Shown: one piece after another, positions 33,915 to 42,123 of the stretch
Layout: each line of letters starts with the position of its first letter
Position numbering within the stretch: position 1 is the first letter of the stretch
Program-made: the position numbers and the translations under genes
Source of the DNA: Hyphomicrobiales bacterium
Lineage (GTDB): Bacteria > Pseudomonadota > Alphaproteobacteria > Rhizobiales > Rhizobiaceae
Length of the DNA stretch: 64,000 bases
Reading direction: 5' to 3'
Assembly: GCA_900473185.1 (NCBI GenBank)
Contig: UCKU01000011.1
Span: 1-64,000, forward strand
Notes under the pieces: generated by a model
What the model saw: only the letters and a program-made list of their open reading frames with translations
The model's database searches: none
What the model was told of the DNA's origin: nothing

Positions 33915-34898
33915 TTAGTTCCCACCGCCGAGAATGTTGGACACCGCATCGCGCTTGGTTCGCTCAGCCGTGGCTCGAGCCGCAATCTTGGCCTTGATGT
34001 CGTCGATCATCGTTTGCAATTCCGGTCGGATCGCCTGAGCTGCTGCGCGTTCGGCGGGCAGGTCTATGAACAGTCGCATTGAAGCGAGCCTGCGTTCCAC
34101 GGTGTCTCCAAACATGCCGGGACGGAAAATCTCGTACATCGCCGTAACCGACCATCGCGCCAGATCCTCGTTGTCCATGTCAAGCAGGCAGCGAAATTTT
34201 ATATCGACGTGTATGATTACACGGTCGGAGACGCCCAGGGGAGGACAACCGACAGCCGCCAAGCCCCCTATCTGAGCCCTCTCGAATTCGCCTGATATAT
34301 CTACCAACTCCCACGGATCGCGTAGATCTGGATCGCTTTCCTGCGGCTCATACCCGTAGGTGTTGCGAGCCTCGATTGCCTGGTCAAGAGCTCTATCGAA
34401 GTCCCTCGTCGTCAGGTCGGCGCCGTCGCATTTCTCCCATGTTGCCCTGAAGTTTATGTCTCTCTGTATCTCCCGCTCCCGACAACGATCGAAGGTCAGC
34501 TTGATCCGAACGATGCGGTCCTCGAACGCATACGCCTTCACGGAGGCCTCACGCCCTATCGCGCATTCGATCGAAGTGACCTTGTCCGGCGAAAATTCCC
34601 GCAATGCATCGTAGTCGATGGTGGCGGTTTTCTCGCCGTATTCGGCGATGCGCTCGCTACCCTGCGTGACGACCAGACGAGAGAGGTCATCAGTGAGATA
34701 GGTGTCCTTCGTGACCATCCTGAGTGGAAACGTGACCCTGCTCACTTTGCAATCCCCAGCCTGGCTGAGTGCCGCTTCCAGATCAAATGGAGACTTTCCA
34801 AGTTGAGCCGACCAATCGAATGCCTGAGCCATAACGACCGTCGGCATGAAAGCCATCAGCACCAGTGCCGCAATTGCAGACCGCATACCTATCCCCAT
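33915..34898 (-). CDS. Exported hypothetical protein
   Basis: A 327-residue protein with a signal peptide (SAIAALVLMAFMPTVVMAQA, cleavage about residue 25) and a mature part with several Cys spaced along it (DCKVSRV, SIECAIG, FDRCRERE, WEKCDGAD, GCPPLG, RCLLDMD), suggesting periplasmic disulphides. The C-terminal 60 residues are a charged helix (AERAAAQAIRPELQTMIDDI). No family recognised. The start could be 34898 or the next ATG at 34886. It is divergent from the HEPN-like gene. Confidence 0.6.
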   Translation of the reverse strand: MGIGMRSAIAALVLMAFMPTVVMAQAFDWSAQLGKSPFDLEAALSQAGDCKVSRVTFPLRMVTKDTYLTDDLSRLVVTQGSERIAEYGEKTATIDYDALREFSPDKVTSIECAIGREASVKAYAFEDRIVRIKLTFDRCREREIQRDINFRATWEKCDGADLTTRDFDRALDQAIEARNTYGYEPQESDPDLRDPWELVDISGEFERAQIGGLAAVGCPPLGVSDRVIIHVDIKFRCLLDMDNEDLARWSVTAMYEIFRPGMFGDTVERRLASMRLFIDLPAERAAAQAIRPELQTMIDDIKAKIAARATAERTKRDAVSNILGGGN

Positions 34899-34983
34899 TT
34901 TTAAAACCCCGGATTGTGTAGCGGGTGGAACGAGCGGCTGCAAGGTGATGGGGATCGGTATTCGCTGCGGGTGGCATGACTCA

Positions 34984-35541
34984 ATGCGAAGTTTGGTCGA
35001 ACTGGTCGATCGTCTATCGATCACGCCAGATCAAAACATCGATCAGGTGATGGTCGAATATTACCGCACCAACCTGCAATCCTTCGCTGAGCAGTTGACC
35101 GAAGAACACCCGAAACGGGCCGCCGATCAAGCGGCGATTGATGCGCATACGACCATGTCCGATGGCGGGTACTTCCTGTCCGTTCTGGTTTTCATCGCGC
35201 AGGCTGATGGCATCTTAGCTGAAATCATCGGCGTTCAGCAGCCAATAAGGGATAGGGCCGATGAGGTCCGCCGAAGATATGGTACGGATCAGGACCTGCT
35301 GGATTTATTGTATCCGTTGCTTCAACTGAAGAATTCGCCGTTTGCGATGTCCGCGAAGGCAAGGGAAGAGTTCTCTACCGGTGATTGGCTCAATCGACAT
35401 CAAGTTCTGCACGGCGAACGGTCAGACTATGGAACCGAGATGAACAGCCTTAAGGCATTTTCCTTTTTGGTTTTTGTCGGTTTGCATATCCCAGCTGTCC
35501 TTCCTAAGTCCGCAAATTCCGCCTTCATGCCCGAAAGCTGA
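34984..35541 (+). CDS. Hypothetical protein with HEPN-like RNase motif
   Basis: A 185-residue helical, soluble protein. Residues 134-149 read DWLNRHQVLHGERSDY and contain Arg138-x4-His143 at the start of a helix in an N-R/LHG context, as in the R-x4-6-H active site of HEPN ribonuclease domains. The preceding DLLDLLYPLLQLKNSP and following NSLKAFSFLVFVGL resemble the flanking HEPN helices. The ATG at 34984 is favoured by the first conserved-looking helix (RSLVELVDRL), but 34948 is possible and neither has a good ribosome site. No antitoxin-like partner is obvious. The HEPN call is a pattern inference. Confidence 0.45.
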   Translation: MRSLVELVDRLSITPDQNIDQVMVEYYRTNLQSFAEQLTEEHPKRAADQAAIDAHTTMSDGGYFLSVLVFIAQADGILAEIIGVQQPIRDRADEVRRRYGTDQDLLDLLYPLLQLKNSPFAMSAKAREEFSTGDWLNRHQVLHGERSDYGTEMNSLKAFSFLVFVGLHIPAVLPKSANSAFMPES

Positions 35542-35722
35542 CGCCTATTTTTCCGCAAGGTTGCGCCACGCCACTGCGAGGAAGCAGATACCGACGCGGT
35601 GCCGTGGGAGAAAAATTCTACGAAGCTCCTAAGAACGCCGTCCTATTCCAGCATCGAAAGTGGGAAGATGATCCTAGCCATTTTTATAAGCTATTGATTT
35701 TTCTTTATAAAATCGAAGGCGA

Positions 35723-35799
35723 TGGCGCACCCGACAGGATTCGAACCTGTGACCTTTGGAATCGGAATCCAACACTCTATCCAGCTGAGCTACGGGTGC
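35723..35799 (-). tRNA. tRNA-Arg (anticodon CCG)
   Basis: A 77-base tRNA on the minus strand. The acceptor stem GCACCCG pairs with CGGGTGC, the D arm contains TAGCTCAGCTGGATAGAG, the anticodon stem TTGGA/TCCAA encloses TTCCGAT with anticodon CCG, and the T arm GGTTCGAATCC is intact. The 3' CCA is encoded (complement at 35723-35725). It decodes CGG. tRNA genes are common integration targets; no integrase was found next to it. Confidence 0.95.
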
Positions 35800-35945
35800 A
35801 TGCCTGACGATGTGACTCGTCGTCCGATGTGGTGGTTCTTAGCCTAGCTTTGGCTCTGCTTCAATCGCCAAGTTCGCGGAATTTCGGCTCGTTGCGATTA
35901 TCCGGGATTTTCAAGGCGATGGGGCGTCGGTAAAAGCCTCCTTGG

Positions 35946-36734
35946 ATGGGTTGGTTTTCATCGGGGGATGAGGTGGGCGAGACTGTTTTCGATCTGGCGC
36001 GGCGGGCGCGGTTTGCGGGGCTCTCGGGCAATTTTTCGTTGGGACATGAGATCCTCGACAGTGCTGCCATGCAAGTCGGTGAGGATGCCTGGGCGCGGGC
36101 TTCGGTTGCGATCGAGCGGGGGCGGCTCTTCAACAGTGCCGGCTTGCCTGCCGAGGCGGCGCCGTTCTTTGCGGAGGCCTTCGAACTGGCGCAGAGGGTG
36201 GGGGACCATAATCTGGCGGTCGATGCGGTGCATATGCTGGCGATTGCTTCCGATGTCGAGGCGGCCGAGCGGTGGGTGGCGGTGGCGCTCAATTATATCG
36301 AGGCGCATGGCGCAAGCCCGCAGTGGCTGGGCATGCTGCATCACAATCTCGGCTGGACCTATTTCGAGGCGGGGCGCTTCGAGGATGCACTCGGCGCCTT
36401 CCGGCGGGATGAGGCGATCCGGGAGGCCTCCGGCAATGCGCAGACGCTGAAGGTGGCGCGGTATGCGGTCGTGCGCACACTCCGGGCACTGTCGCGGGTG
36501 GATGAGGCGATTGCGCTTGGGGAGAGGGTTGTGGCGCTTGCGGATGCGGCCAATGATGCAGCACCCTATGTCTATGAAGAGCTGGCCGAGTGTTATGCGA
36601 TGAAGGGCGAGATGGCGGAAGCGCAGCGCTTTGCGGCGCGGGCGCATGCGATCCTCTCGGAGAATGCGTCTTTCGTGAAGGATGAGCCTGTCAGGCTGGC
36701 GCGGCTTTCGGAACTTGCGGCGGCTGCAGGCTGA
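35946..36734 (+). CDS. Tetratricopeptide-repeat protein
   Basis: A 262-residue all-helical protein with at least four TPR-like repeats: ERGRLFNSAGLPAEAAPFFA (about 58-77), LGMLHHNLGWTYFEAGRFED (about 122-141) followed by ALGAFRRDEAI, TLRALSRVDEAIALGERVV, and YEELAECYAMKGEMAEAQRF (about 205-224). It has no signal peptide, so it is probably a cytoplasmic scaffold. The partner is unknown. Right after its stop codon comes a duplicated piece of the transporter ATPase 3' end. Confidence 0.8.
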   Translation: MGWFSSGDEVGETVFDLARRARFAGLSGNFSLGHEILDSAAMQVGEDAWARASVAIERGRLFNSAGLPAEAAPFFAEAFELAQRVGDHNLAVDAVHMLAIASDVEAAERWVAVALNYIEAHGASPQWLGMLHHNLGWTYFEAGRFEDALGAFRRDEAIREASGNAQTLKVARYAVVRTLRALSRVDEAIALGERVVALADAANDAAPYVYEELAECYAMKGEMAEAQRFAARAHAILSENASFVKDEPVRLARLSELAAAAG

Positions 36735-36843
36735 GCCATAAATGAAAACTCCGCGATCCTTTCGGGCGGCGGAGTTTGTTTGTCGAGCTATCGGCGATCA
36801 GAGCTGCGTGGCGCCGGGGCCGGGGATGGCCTTGGGAGCACCA
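36735..36843. repeat. Direct repeat copy 1: remnant of transporter ATPase 3' end and terminator
   Basis: Closely similar to 38421-38533. It carries the terminator-like stem ACTCCGC/GCGGAGT and then, read on the minus strand, codons for [14 protein letters not shown] and a stop, matching the true ATPase C-terminus [13 protein letters not shown]. About 46 of the last 50 bases agree. The tetR stop codon (36844-36846) directly adjoins this copy, so tetR now uses the duplicated terminator. Copies 1 and 2 bracket tetR, the VOC gene and the SnoaL-like gene. Confidence 0.8.
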
Positions 36844-37449
36844 TCACCTCGCCCCCGACGGTGCAACGGCCCGCAACGCGGTCCTGACGATCGCATCGCC
36901 GAACTCCGGCGAGACCGGGCGATGGCCGACCAGCAGCCGGAAGAAGACCGGTCCGTAGATCATATCGAGCAGCGCCTCCATATCAAGCGGCGGAACGATC
37001 TCTCCCCGAGCCAGAGCCTCCTCCAGGATGACACGACCCGCGTTGCGGCTCGACAGGATCACCTGATTGCGGAAGGCCTTGGTGAATTCGCTTTCCGGGT
37101 CGGCGGCCGCGAGTGCCATGGTGATCTGCCGCCCGCGCGTGCTCGCAAAGGCGGTCACCAGTCCGCTCATCTGCGCGCCGAGAGCCGCCTGCGCCGTGCC
37201 CCCTCCGACCTCCGCTTCCGGTAGCCGGTTGACCAGAAGGGCGGCCATCGCCAGTTCCTGCGCGTTGGCCCAGGAGCGGTAGATCGTCGGCTTGCCGACA
37301 CCGGACCGCGCCGCCACGGCTTCGATCGTCATGCGGCCAAAACCTTCGGCCATCAGGATTTCATGGGCGGCCTCCAAGGCACGCCTCTGCGCGGCAGCAC
37401 TTGGCGGCCGCCCTCGTTTCTTCGGTGTTGCATTACTCTCTTGACTCAT
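36844..37449 (-). CDS. TetR family repressor
   Basis: A 201-residue TetR regulator. The N-terminus KKRGRPPSAAAQRRALEAAH is a basic arm, then AEGFGRMTIEAVAARSGVGK and TIYRSWANAQELAMAAL form the helix-turn-helix. The C-terminal domain matches the TetR_C_11-like type by impression. It is divergent from the VOC and SnoaL-like genes; the TAACGTTA palindrome (37464-37471), within ACGATACGTAACGTTAAT, is a likely operator. The ATG at 37449 is chosen, since the longer frame would cover that operator. Confidence 0.83.
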   Translation of the reverse strand: MSQESNATPKKRGRPPSAAAQRRALEAAHEILMAEGFGRMTIEAVAARSGVGKPTIYRSWANAQELAMAALLVNRLPEAEVGGGTAQAALGAQMSGLVTAFASTRGRQITMALAAADPESEFTKAFRNQVILSSRNAGRVILEEALARGEIVPPLDMEALLDMIYGPVFFRLLVGHRPVSPEFGDAIVRTALRAVAPSGAR

Positions 37450-37463
37450 ATCTTTACGATACG

Positions 37464-37471
37464 TAACGTTA
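37464..37471. promoter_or_regulatory. Candidate TetR operator core
   Basis: The perfect palindrome TAACGTTA within ATACGTAACGTTAATAAA, in the 51-bp gap between the divergent tetR and VOC genes. Short and by-eye only; neighbouring ACGT repeats suggest the full site is wider. Confidence 0.4.
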
Positions 37472-37500
37472 ATAAAGAACCCAGTCAAGGAGGATCATCC

Positions 37501-37950
37501 ATGCCGAGTTTTGCCCGAAAAGTGAGCGCCTACTTCATCGTCAAGGATGCGGCACGGGCCATCGACTTCTACAAGGAGGCTTTCGGCGCCACGGAAGTCT
37601 TCCGCATGACCGATCCTTCGGACGGGCGGATCGGCCATGCCGAGCTGCGTTTCGGAGAGACGCTGATGATGTTGGCAGACGAGTATCCGGACTTCGGCGC
37701 CCTGTCTCCCGATACCGTCGGAGGCTCTCCGGTGACCTTCCACATGGACACGGTGTCGACCGACGCAGCACTGGCGCAGGCGCTGTCGGCCGGGGCGACG
37801 ATGTTGCGCCCGGCGACCGACCAGAGTTTTGGCGAGCGGGTGGCGCAGGTGCTTGATCCCTTCGGTCATCGCTGGATGCTGTCGCAAACCATCGAGCAGG
37901 TCACGCCTGAGGAGATGCAGCGCCGCTGGAACGAGGACATGTCGGCGTGA
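37501..37950 (+). CDS. VOC superfamily protein (PhnB/glyoxalase-like)
   Basis: A 149-residue protein with the vicinal-oxygen-chelate pattern: AYFIVKDAARAIDFYKEAFG at residues 10-29, HAELRFGETLMMLADEYPDF, and the C-terminal half VTFHMDTVSTDAALAQALSA with DPFGHRWMLS (about 118-127). These are the marks of PhnB/YdcH-like proteins close to glyoxalase and bleomycin-resistance proteins. The ATG at 37501 follows AAGGAGGATCATCC, an excellent ribosome site. It overlaps the next gene by four bases. Its biochemical role is unknown. Confidence 0.85.
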   Translation: MPSFARKVSAYFIVKDAARAIDFYKEAFGATEVFRMTDPSDGRIGHAELRFGETLMMLADEYPDFGALSPDTVGGSPVTFHMDTVSTDAALAQALSAGATMLRPATDQSFGERVAQVLDPFGHRWMLSQTIEQVTPEEMQRRWNEDMSA

Positions 37951-38330
37951 GTGCCGCAGCCCTTGAAGCGCTCGAGGAGGCTGAGCGCGCCTTCAACGCG
38001 GCGATGGTTTCCAACGATCCCGCCCAGATCGCCGCCTGCATCACTGACGATTGGGTGCTGGTGACGCCTGAGCGTGGCCCAATCCCTGCACAGGCTATTC
38101 TTTCGGCGATCGGATCTGGTGTCCTCAGCCATGACACGATGACCAAGACGACGCATCACGTCCATCTGCTCGGCAATGTCGCCACGGTTACCGGTCGCGG
38201 GCAGAACACGGGCATGTTCCGTGGTGAACCGATATCGGCCGACGAATGGATCACCGACGTCTATCACCGGGAGGGCAACAGGTGGCGGTGCGTACTGACC
38301 CACCTCTCCCCTGCCAGGAGCGGTGTCTAG
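37947..38330 (+). CDS. SnoaL-like/DUF4440 family protein
   Basis: A 127-residue protein with the cone-shaped NTF2-like fold pattern: ALEEAERAFNAAMVSNDPAQ (helix 1), IAACITDDWVLVTPERGPIP, HVHLLGNVATVTGRGQNTGM and ITDVYHREGNRWRCVLTHLS (last strands). The start is GTG, overlapping the TGA of the VOC gene (GTGA), so the pair is translationally coupled. The family contains small isomerases, hydrolases and ligand-binding proteins; the substrate is unknown. Confidence 0.78.
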   Translation: MSAAALEALEEAERAFNAAMVSNDPAQIAACITDDWVLVTPERGPIPAQAILSAIGSGVLSHDTMTKTTHHVHLLGNVATVTGRGQNTGMFRGEPISADEWITDVYHREGNRWRCVLTHLSPARSGV

Positions 38331-38420
38331 CGTCCCTTGCGGCGGATGCCGCCGCCTGTCCCACTGATCCACGAAGAGGTCATGCGCGACGCCCGCAGCC
38401 CCTTCTGAGAGCCACGTAAT

Positions 38421-38533
38421 CCATAAAAACTCCGCCGGCCTTGCGGGCGGCGGAGTGTGATTGTCGCGGGCTGGTCGCCTTGCGGCGATCAGACCTGCAT
38501 GGCGCCGGGGCCGGGGATGGCCTTGGGGGGCAC
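38421..38533. repeat. Direct repeat copy 2: genuine 3' end of transporter ATPase gene
   Basis: The original of copy 1 (36735-36843): it includes the ATPase stop codon at 38489-38491, its last 14 or so codons and its terminator. It is a few bases longer than copy 1 because of GCCTTGC-type inserted bases at about 38477. Confidence 0.78.
38425..38456 (-). terminator. Rho-independent terminator of the xylFHG operon
   Basis: Stem CTCCGCCG (38430-38437) and CGGCGGAG (38448-38455), read on the minus strand and followed by TTTTTAT. It lies 33 bases past the ATPase stop codon. A decayed copy sits at 36748-36775. Confidence 0.85.
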
Positions 38534-39271
38534 CTTGCCGAGGATGATCATGCCGAGGACTTCGTCCTTGGTGACATCCTCGGTGCGGGCGTGGCCGACG
38601 ACCTGGCCGTTTTTCATCACCGAGACACGGTCCGCGAGGTCGAAGACGTCGTGGATGTCGTGGCTGATGAGGAAGATGCCGATGCCTTCCTTCTTCAGTT
38701 GCTTGATGAGCTCGCCGACCTGCGCCGTTTCCTGCGGACCAAGGGCAGCCGTCGGCTCGTCCATGATCAGGATGCGGGCGTTGAACAGGATGGCGCGGGC
38801 AATCGCCACGGACTGGCGCTGGCCGCCGGACAGTGCCTTGACCGGCTCCTTGAAGCGCTTGAAGTTGGGGTTCAGGCGGCCCATCACCTCGCGGGCGGAA
38901 TGTTCCATCGCGACGTCGTCGAGCGTGCCCCAGCGGGTCTTCAGCTCGCGGCCGAGATAGAGGTTGGCGGCGGCGTCGACATTATCGGCGACGGCGAGCG
39001 TCTGGTAGATCGTCTCGATACCGAACTTCTTGGCATCGCGCGGATTGCGGATGTCGACCGGTTCGCCATTGATCAGGATCTCGCCCGAGTCACGCTTGTA
39101 GGCGCCGGAGAGGATCTTGATCAGGGTCGACTTGCCGGCGCCGTTATGGCCGAGAAGGGCCACGACTTCGCCGGGATAGAGATCGACCGAGGCATTGTCG
39201 ACCGCGTGAATGCCGCCGAAGGAGATCGAGATATTCTTCAGTTCGACAAGGGGAGTGCGTTGTTCAGCCAT
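38489..39271 (-). CDS. xylG: D-xylose-type sugar ABC transporter ATP-binding protein
   Basis: A 260-residue single-domain ATPase: Walker [10 protein letters not shown] (about residues 41-49), Q-loop [10 protein letters not shown], signature [14 protein letters not shown], Walker [14 protein letters not shown] and switch His in LISHD. Escherichia coli XylG has two ATPase domains, whereas many rhizobial xylose-type systems have one; the name here follows the operon partners. It starts 14 bases after the permease stop. The C-terminal [15 protein letters not shown] occurs again as a remnant at 36.8 kb. Confidence 0.83.
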   Translation of the reverse strand: MAEQRTPLVELKNISISFGGIHAVDNASVDLYPGEVVALLGHNGAGKSTLIKILSGAYKRDSGEILINGEPVDIRNPRDAKKFGIETIYQTLAVADNVDAAANLYLGRELKTRWGTLDDVAMEHSAREVMGRLNPNFKRFKEPVKALSGGQRQSVAIARAILFNARILIMDEPTAALGPQETAQVGELIKQLKKEGIGIFLISHDIHDVFDLADRVSVMKNGQVVGHARTEDVTKDEVLGMIILGKVPPKAIPGPGAMQV

Positions 39272-39285
39272 GGTTCGTACTCCTC

Positions 39286-40596
39286 TTACTTCGCACGGGA
39301 GCGATAGACAGTGTCGAGCCAGACGGCAATGACGAGCACCGCGCCGACGACGACGTTCTGGATGGGCGTGTCGACATTGGCGAGACCCATGCCCGACTGA
39401 AGCGACTGCATGACGAGCGCGCCGAGCATAGCGCCGGCGATGGTGCCGGTGCCGCCTGCGAGCGACGTGCCGCCGATGACGGCTGCTGCGATCGTATAGA
39501 GTTCGTAGGTCGTGCCCTGCGAGTTGGCGGCGGCGTTGAGGCGTGCCGTGGAGATGGCGGCGGCCACAGCTGCGAGGAAGCCCATCAGCGCGAAGATGCG
39601 CACCGTCACCCAACGGGTCTTGATGCCGGCGAGTTCGGCCGCTTCCGGGTTGCCGCCGATCGCGAAGACATAGCGGCCGAAGCGCAGGCGGGTGGCGATG
39701 AAGGTCATGACGATGCCGACGAGGATGGCGATCAGGACCGGCACGGCGATGCCGTAGGGGATCATCAGGCCGGTTTCCGGCATGGTGATGTTATTGGCTT
39801 CGGCATAGCGCTTGGCGATGGCCGGCGGCCAGTAATAGATCGTCGACACCCAGATCGCGCCGAGCACCATGGCGCAGCCGAGGACGCCGAGGACATATTC
39901 GGCCCAGAGCGGACGGCGCGGGAAGTTGAAGCGCCGGCGCTGGTGACGCGAGCCGATGATCGAGACGACGATCAACACGCAGGCAGCCGCACCGATGATC
40001 CAGCTCCAGGTGGCGCCGATTGCGCCTTCGGCGCCGCCGCCCATGATGCGGAATGTGGTGTCGAGGGGGGCGACCGTCTGGCCGCTCGTGACATACCAGG
40101 CAAGGCCGCGCCAGGCGAGGAAGCCGCCGAGGGTGACGATGAAGGACGGCACGCCCATGAAGGCGATGACGACGCCCTGGAGCAGGCCGATGGCCGAGCC
40201 GACGAGGAGGCCGGCGATGAGCGTGATAACCCAGGTGAAGGAATTGTCGAAGCCGAGATATTGCGGCAGGAACTTCGCCTGGACCACGCCCATGATCATG
40301 GCGACGAAGCCAAGGATCGAGCCGATCGACAGGTCGATATTTCTGGTGACGATGACCAGCACCATGCCGGTCGCCAGTACCGCGATTTCGGTCGTCTGGA
40401 CCGAGAGGTTCCAGAGGTTTCGGGGCGTGAGGAACAGGCCGCCGGTATAGAAGTGGAAGCCGACCCAGATGACCAGCAATGCGCCGATCATGCCGAGAAG
40501 GCGGGTGTCTATTTCCGTTGCCCTGAGGAAGCGCGTGAAGGGGCCTTCAACTGCCGTGCGCGGGCCGGAGGATGTCGATTGGGTGATGTCTGCCAT
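39286..40596 (-). CDS. xylH: D-xylose-type sugar ABC transporter permease
   Basis: A 436-residue inner-membrane permease of the RbsC/XylH family with ten or more hydrophobic helices. It has [17 protein letters not shown] (about residues 84-100), [20 protein letters not shown], the cytoplasmic [12 protein letters not shown], and [20 protein letters not shown] near the end. It is longer than RbsC because of an insert in the middle (about 195-270), as in XylH. The ATG at 40596 is preceded by GGGGGAAACGG. It lies 259 bp behind xylF, and the gap contains a 13-bp hairpin. Confidence 0.87.
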   Translation of the reverse strand: MADITQSTSSGPRTAVEGPFTRFLRATEIDTRLLGMIGALLVIWVGFHFYTGGLFLTPRNLWNLSVQTTEIAVLATGMVLVIVTRNIDLSIGSILGFVAMIMGVVQAKFLPQYLGFDNSFTWVITLIAGLLVGSAIGLLQGVVIAFMGVPSFIVTLGGFLAWRGLAWYVTSGQTVAPLDTTFRIMGGGAEGAIGATWSWIIGAAACVLIVVSIIGSRHQRRRFNFPRRPLWAEYVLGVLGCAMVLGAIWVSTIYYWPPAIAKRYAEANNITMPETGLMIPYGIAVPVLIAILVGIVMTFIATRLRFGRYVFAIGGNPEAAELAGIKTRWVTVRIFALMGFLAAVAAAISTARLNAAANSQGTTYELYTIAAAVIGGTSLAGGTGTIAGAMLGALVMQSLQSGMGLANVDTPIQNVVVGAVLVIAVWLDTVYRSRAK

Positions 40597-40800
40597 GGGT
40601 TTGCCGTTTCCCCCATTTGTTTGGGCGCAGGCCTGCTCCGGATGGGAATAGCTGGCCGATGACCGCCCTGTTCTAGATGTGACCACCGGGACGCTTCCGA
40701 AAATAGCCGATCACAACGGCACTATTCTGGCAGGGAATCAAAGCATCCGCGATGTGCGCGAGAACGGAGAAGCACCACTGAGCGGGCTTCATCCGCATCC

Positions 40801-40830
40801 GGCGCCGCAGCGGAGGGCCGCTGCGGCGCC
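40801..40830 (-). terminator. Intercistronic hairpin between xylF and xylH
   Basis: Perfect 13-bp stem GGCGCCGCAGCGG (40801-40813) and CCGCTGCGGCGCC (40818-40830) with loop AGGG, 25 bases past the xylF stop. It probably causes partial termination or protects the xylF end, which would give more binding protein than membrane components. Confidence 0.7.
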
Positions 40831-40855
40831 GGTATTTCAGATCGTCAGGCGAGGA

Positions 40856-41896
40856 TTAGTCGCAAGCCTTGACGGAGCCAGCCTTGACGCCCTGGCAAGC
40901 TTCAGCCTTGGAGATCCAGCCGGCGTCGATGACGACGTTCAGGTTGTCCTTGGTGATGGCAAGCGGGGTCAGGAAGATGGACTGCATCTTCACCTTCTTC
41001 GGGCCGCCTTCGAAGGTCTGCACACCTGCAACCTTGTCGAGGGCCGTGCCGCCGGCGAGATCGAGAGCGACTTCGGCAGCGCGCTTGCCGAGTTCACGGC
41101 TGTCCTTCCAGACGGAAACCGTCTGCGTGCCGAGAGCGATGCGGTTCAGAGCAGCCTTGTCGGCGTCTTGGCCGGAAACCGGAACGGTGCCGGCGAGGCC
41201 CTGTGCGTCGAGAGCGGCGACGGCGCCACCGGCCGTACCGTCGTTGGAAGCAACGACAGCGTCAACCTTGTTGTTGTTGGCGGTCAGGAACTGCTCCATG
41301 TTGCGCTGGGCGTTCTGCGGCAGCCAGCCGTCGGTATAGGCTTCGCCGACATTCTTGATCTTGCCGGCGTCGATTGCAGCCTTCAGGACTTCCTGCTGAC
41401 CTGCGAAGAGGAAGTCGGCGTTCGGGTCAGAAGACGAGCCCTTGATGAAGACGTAGTTGCCTTCCGGCTTTGCCTTGAAGACGCCCTGCGCCTGCAGGCG
41501 GCCGACTTCCTTGTTGTCGAAGGTGATGTAGAAGGCAGACGGGTTTTCGATCAGGCGGTCGTAACCGACGACCGGGATACCTTCGCTGGCGGCCTTTTCA
41601 ACGGCCGGGCCGATTGCGTCGGAGTCCTGAGCGAGAATGATGAGGGCGTTTGCGCCCTGCGAGATCAGCGACTCGACGTCGGTGAGCTGCTTTGCAGCCG
41701 ACGACTGTGCGTCAGCGGAAATGTACTTTGCGCCCTTGGCTTCCAGAGCCTTCTTGATAGCGGCTTCGTCCGTCTTCCAGCGCTCTTCCTGGAAGTTCGA
41801 CCAGGAAACGCCAACGACGAGGTCTGCAGCCATAGCAGCCGACTGCAGCGAAACGAGAATGGCAGCACCTGCCATCAGCTTATAAATAGACTTCAT
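40856..41896 (-). CDS. xylF: D-xylose-binding periplasmic protein
   Basis: A 346-residue protein with a signal peptide ([17 protein letters not shown], cleavage about residue 23) and the XylF pattern: [20 protein letters not shown] at the N-terminus of the mature protein, [40 protein letters not shown] and [20 protein letters not shown]. Sugar-contacting Trp, Asn and Asp positions of XylF are in place. The gene is first in an operon with a XylH-type permease and an ATPase, and is divergent from a ROK repressor, which together make D-xylose the best-supported substrate. Confidence 0.88.
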   Translation of the reverse strand: MKSIYKLMAGAAILVSLQSAAMAADLVVGVSWSNFQEERWKTDEAAIKKALEAKGAKYISADAQSSAAKQLTDVESLISQGANALIILAQDSDAIGPAVEKAASEGIPVVGYDRLIENPSAFYITFDNKEVGRLQAQGVFKAKPEGNYVFIKGSSSDPNADFLFAGQQEVLKAAIDAGKIKNVGEAYTDGWLPQNAQRNMEQFLTANNNKVDAVVASNDGTAGGAVAALDAQGLAGTVPVSGQDADKAALNRIALGTQTVSVWKDSRELGKRAAEVALDLAGGTALDKVAGVQTFEGGPKKVKMQSIFLTPLAITKDNLNVVIDAGWISKAEACQGVKAGSVKACD

Positions 41897-41981
41897 AATG
41901 TCCTCCCGAGTGAATTGCAGCCGGCCCAGCATCAGCCTCCTCCGGCCACCGCGAAAGCCTGTCCAGAAAGGTTCGGATTTT

Positions 41982-42030
41982 TTTCTCGACAGTCGAGAAA
42001 TTTAGTGTCAGAGATTTTTTCAACTGTCAA
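41982..42030 (-). promoter_or_regulatory. xylF promoter with 19-bp XylR operator palindrome
   Basis: On the minus strand TTGACA (42030-42025) is followed after 17 bases by a CACTAA/TAAATT -10 region, then the perfect palindrome TTTCTCGAC A GTCGAGAAA (41982-42000). The palindrome overlaps or directly follows the transcription start, an ideal place for repression by the divergent ROK protein. Confidence 0.75.
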
Positions 42031-42123
42031 CACCGCACTACCGGCTTAATTTCCTTTGACGAAAGGGGCTGGAGATGCTGTGGCAAGTGAAGGGCGGAAC
42101 GAACGGGGAAGAGGCGGCGATAG

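Noticed and set aside
35604..35807. A 67-residue reading frame ending [20 protein letters not shown]
   Set aside because: This is the well-known false translation across a tRNA gene; the bases belong to tRNA-Arg at 35723-35799.
35723..36734. Integration site next to tRNA-Arg
   Set aside because: No integrase gene and no repeat of the tRNA 3' end was noticed in the window.
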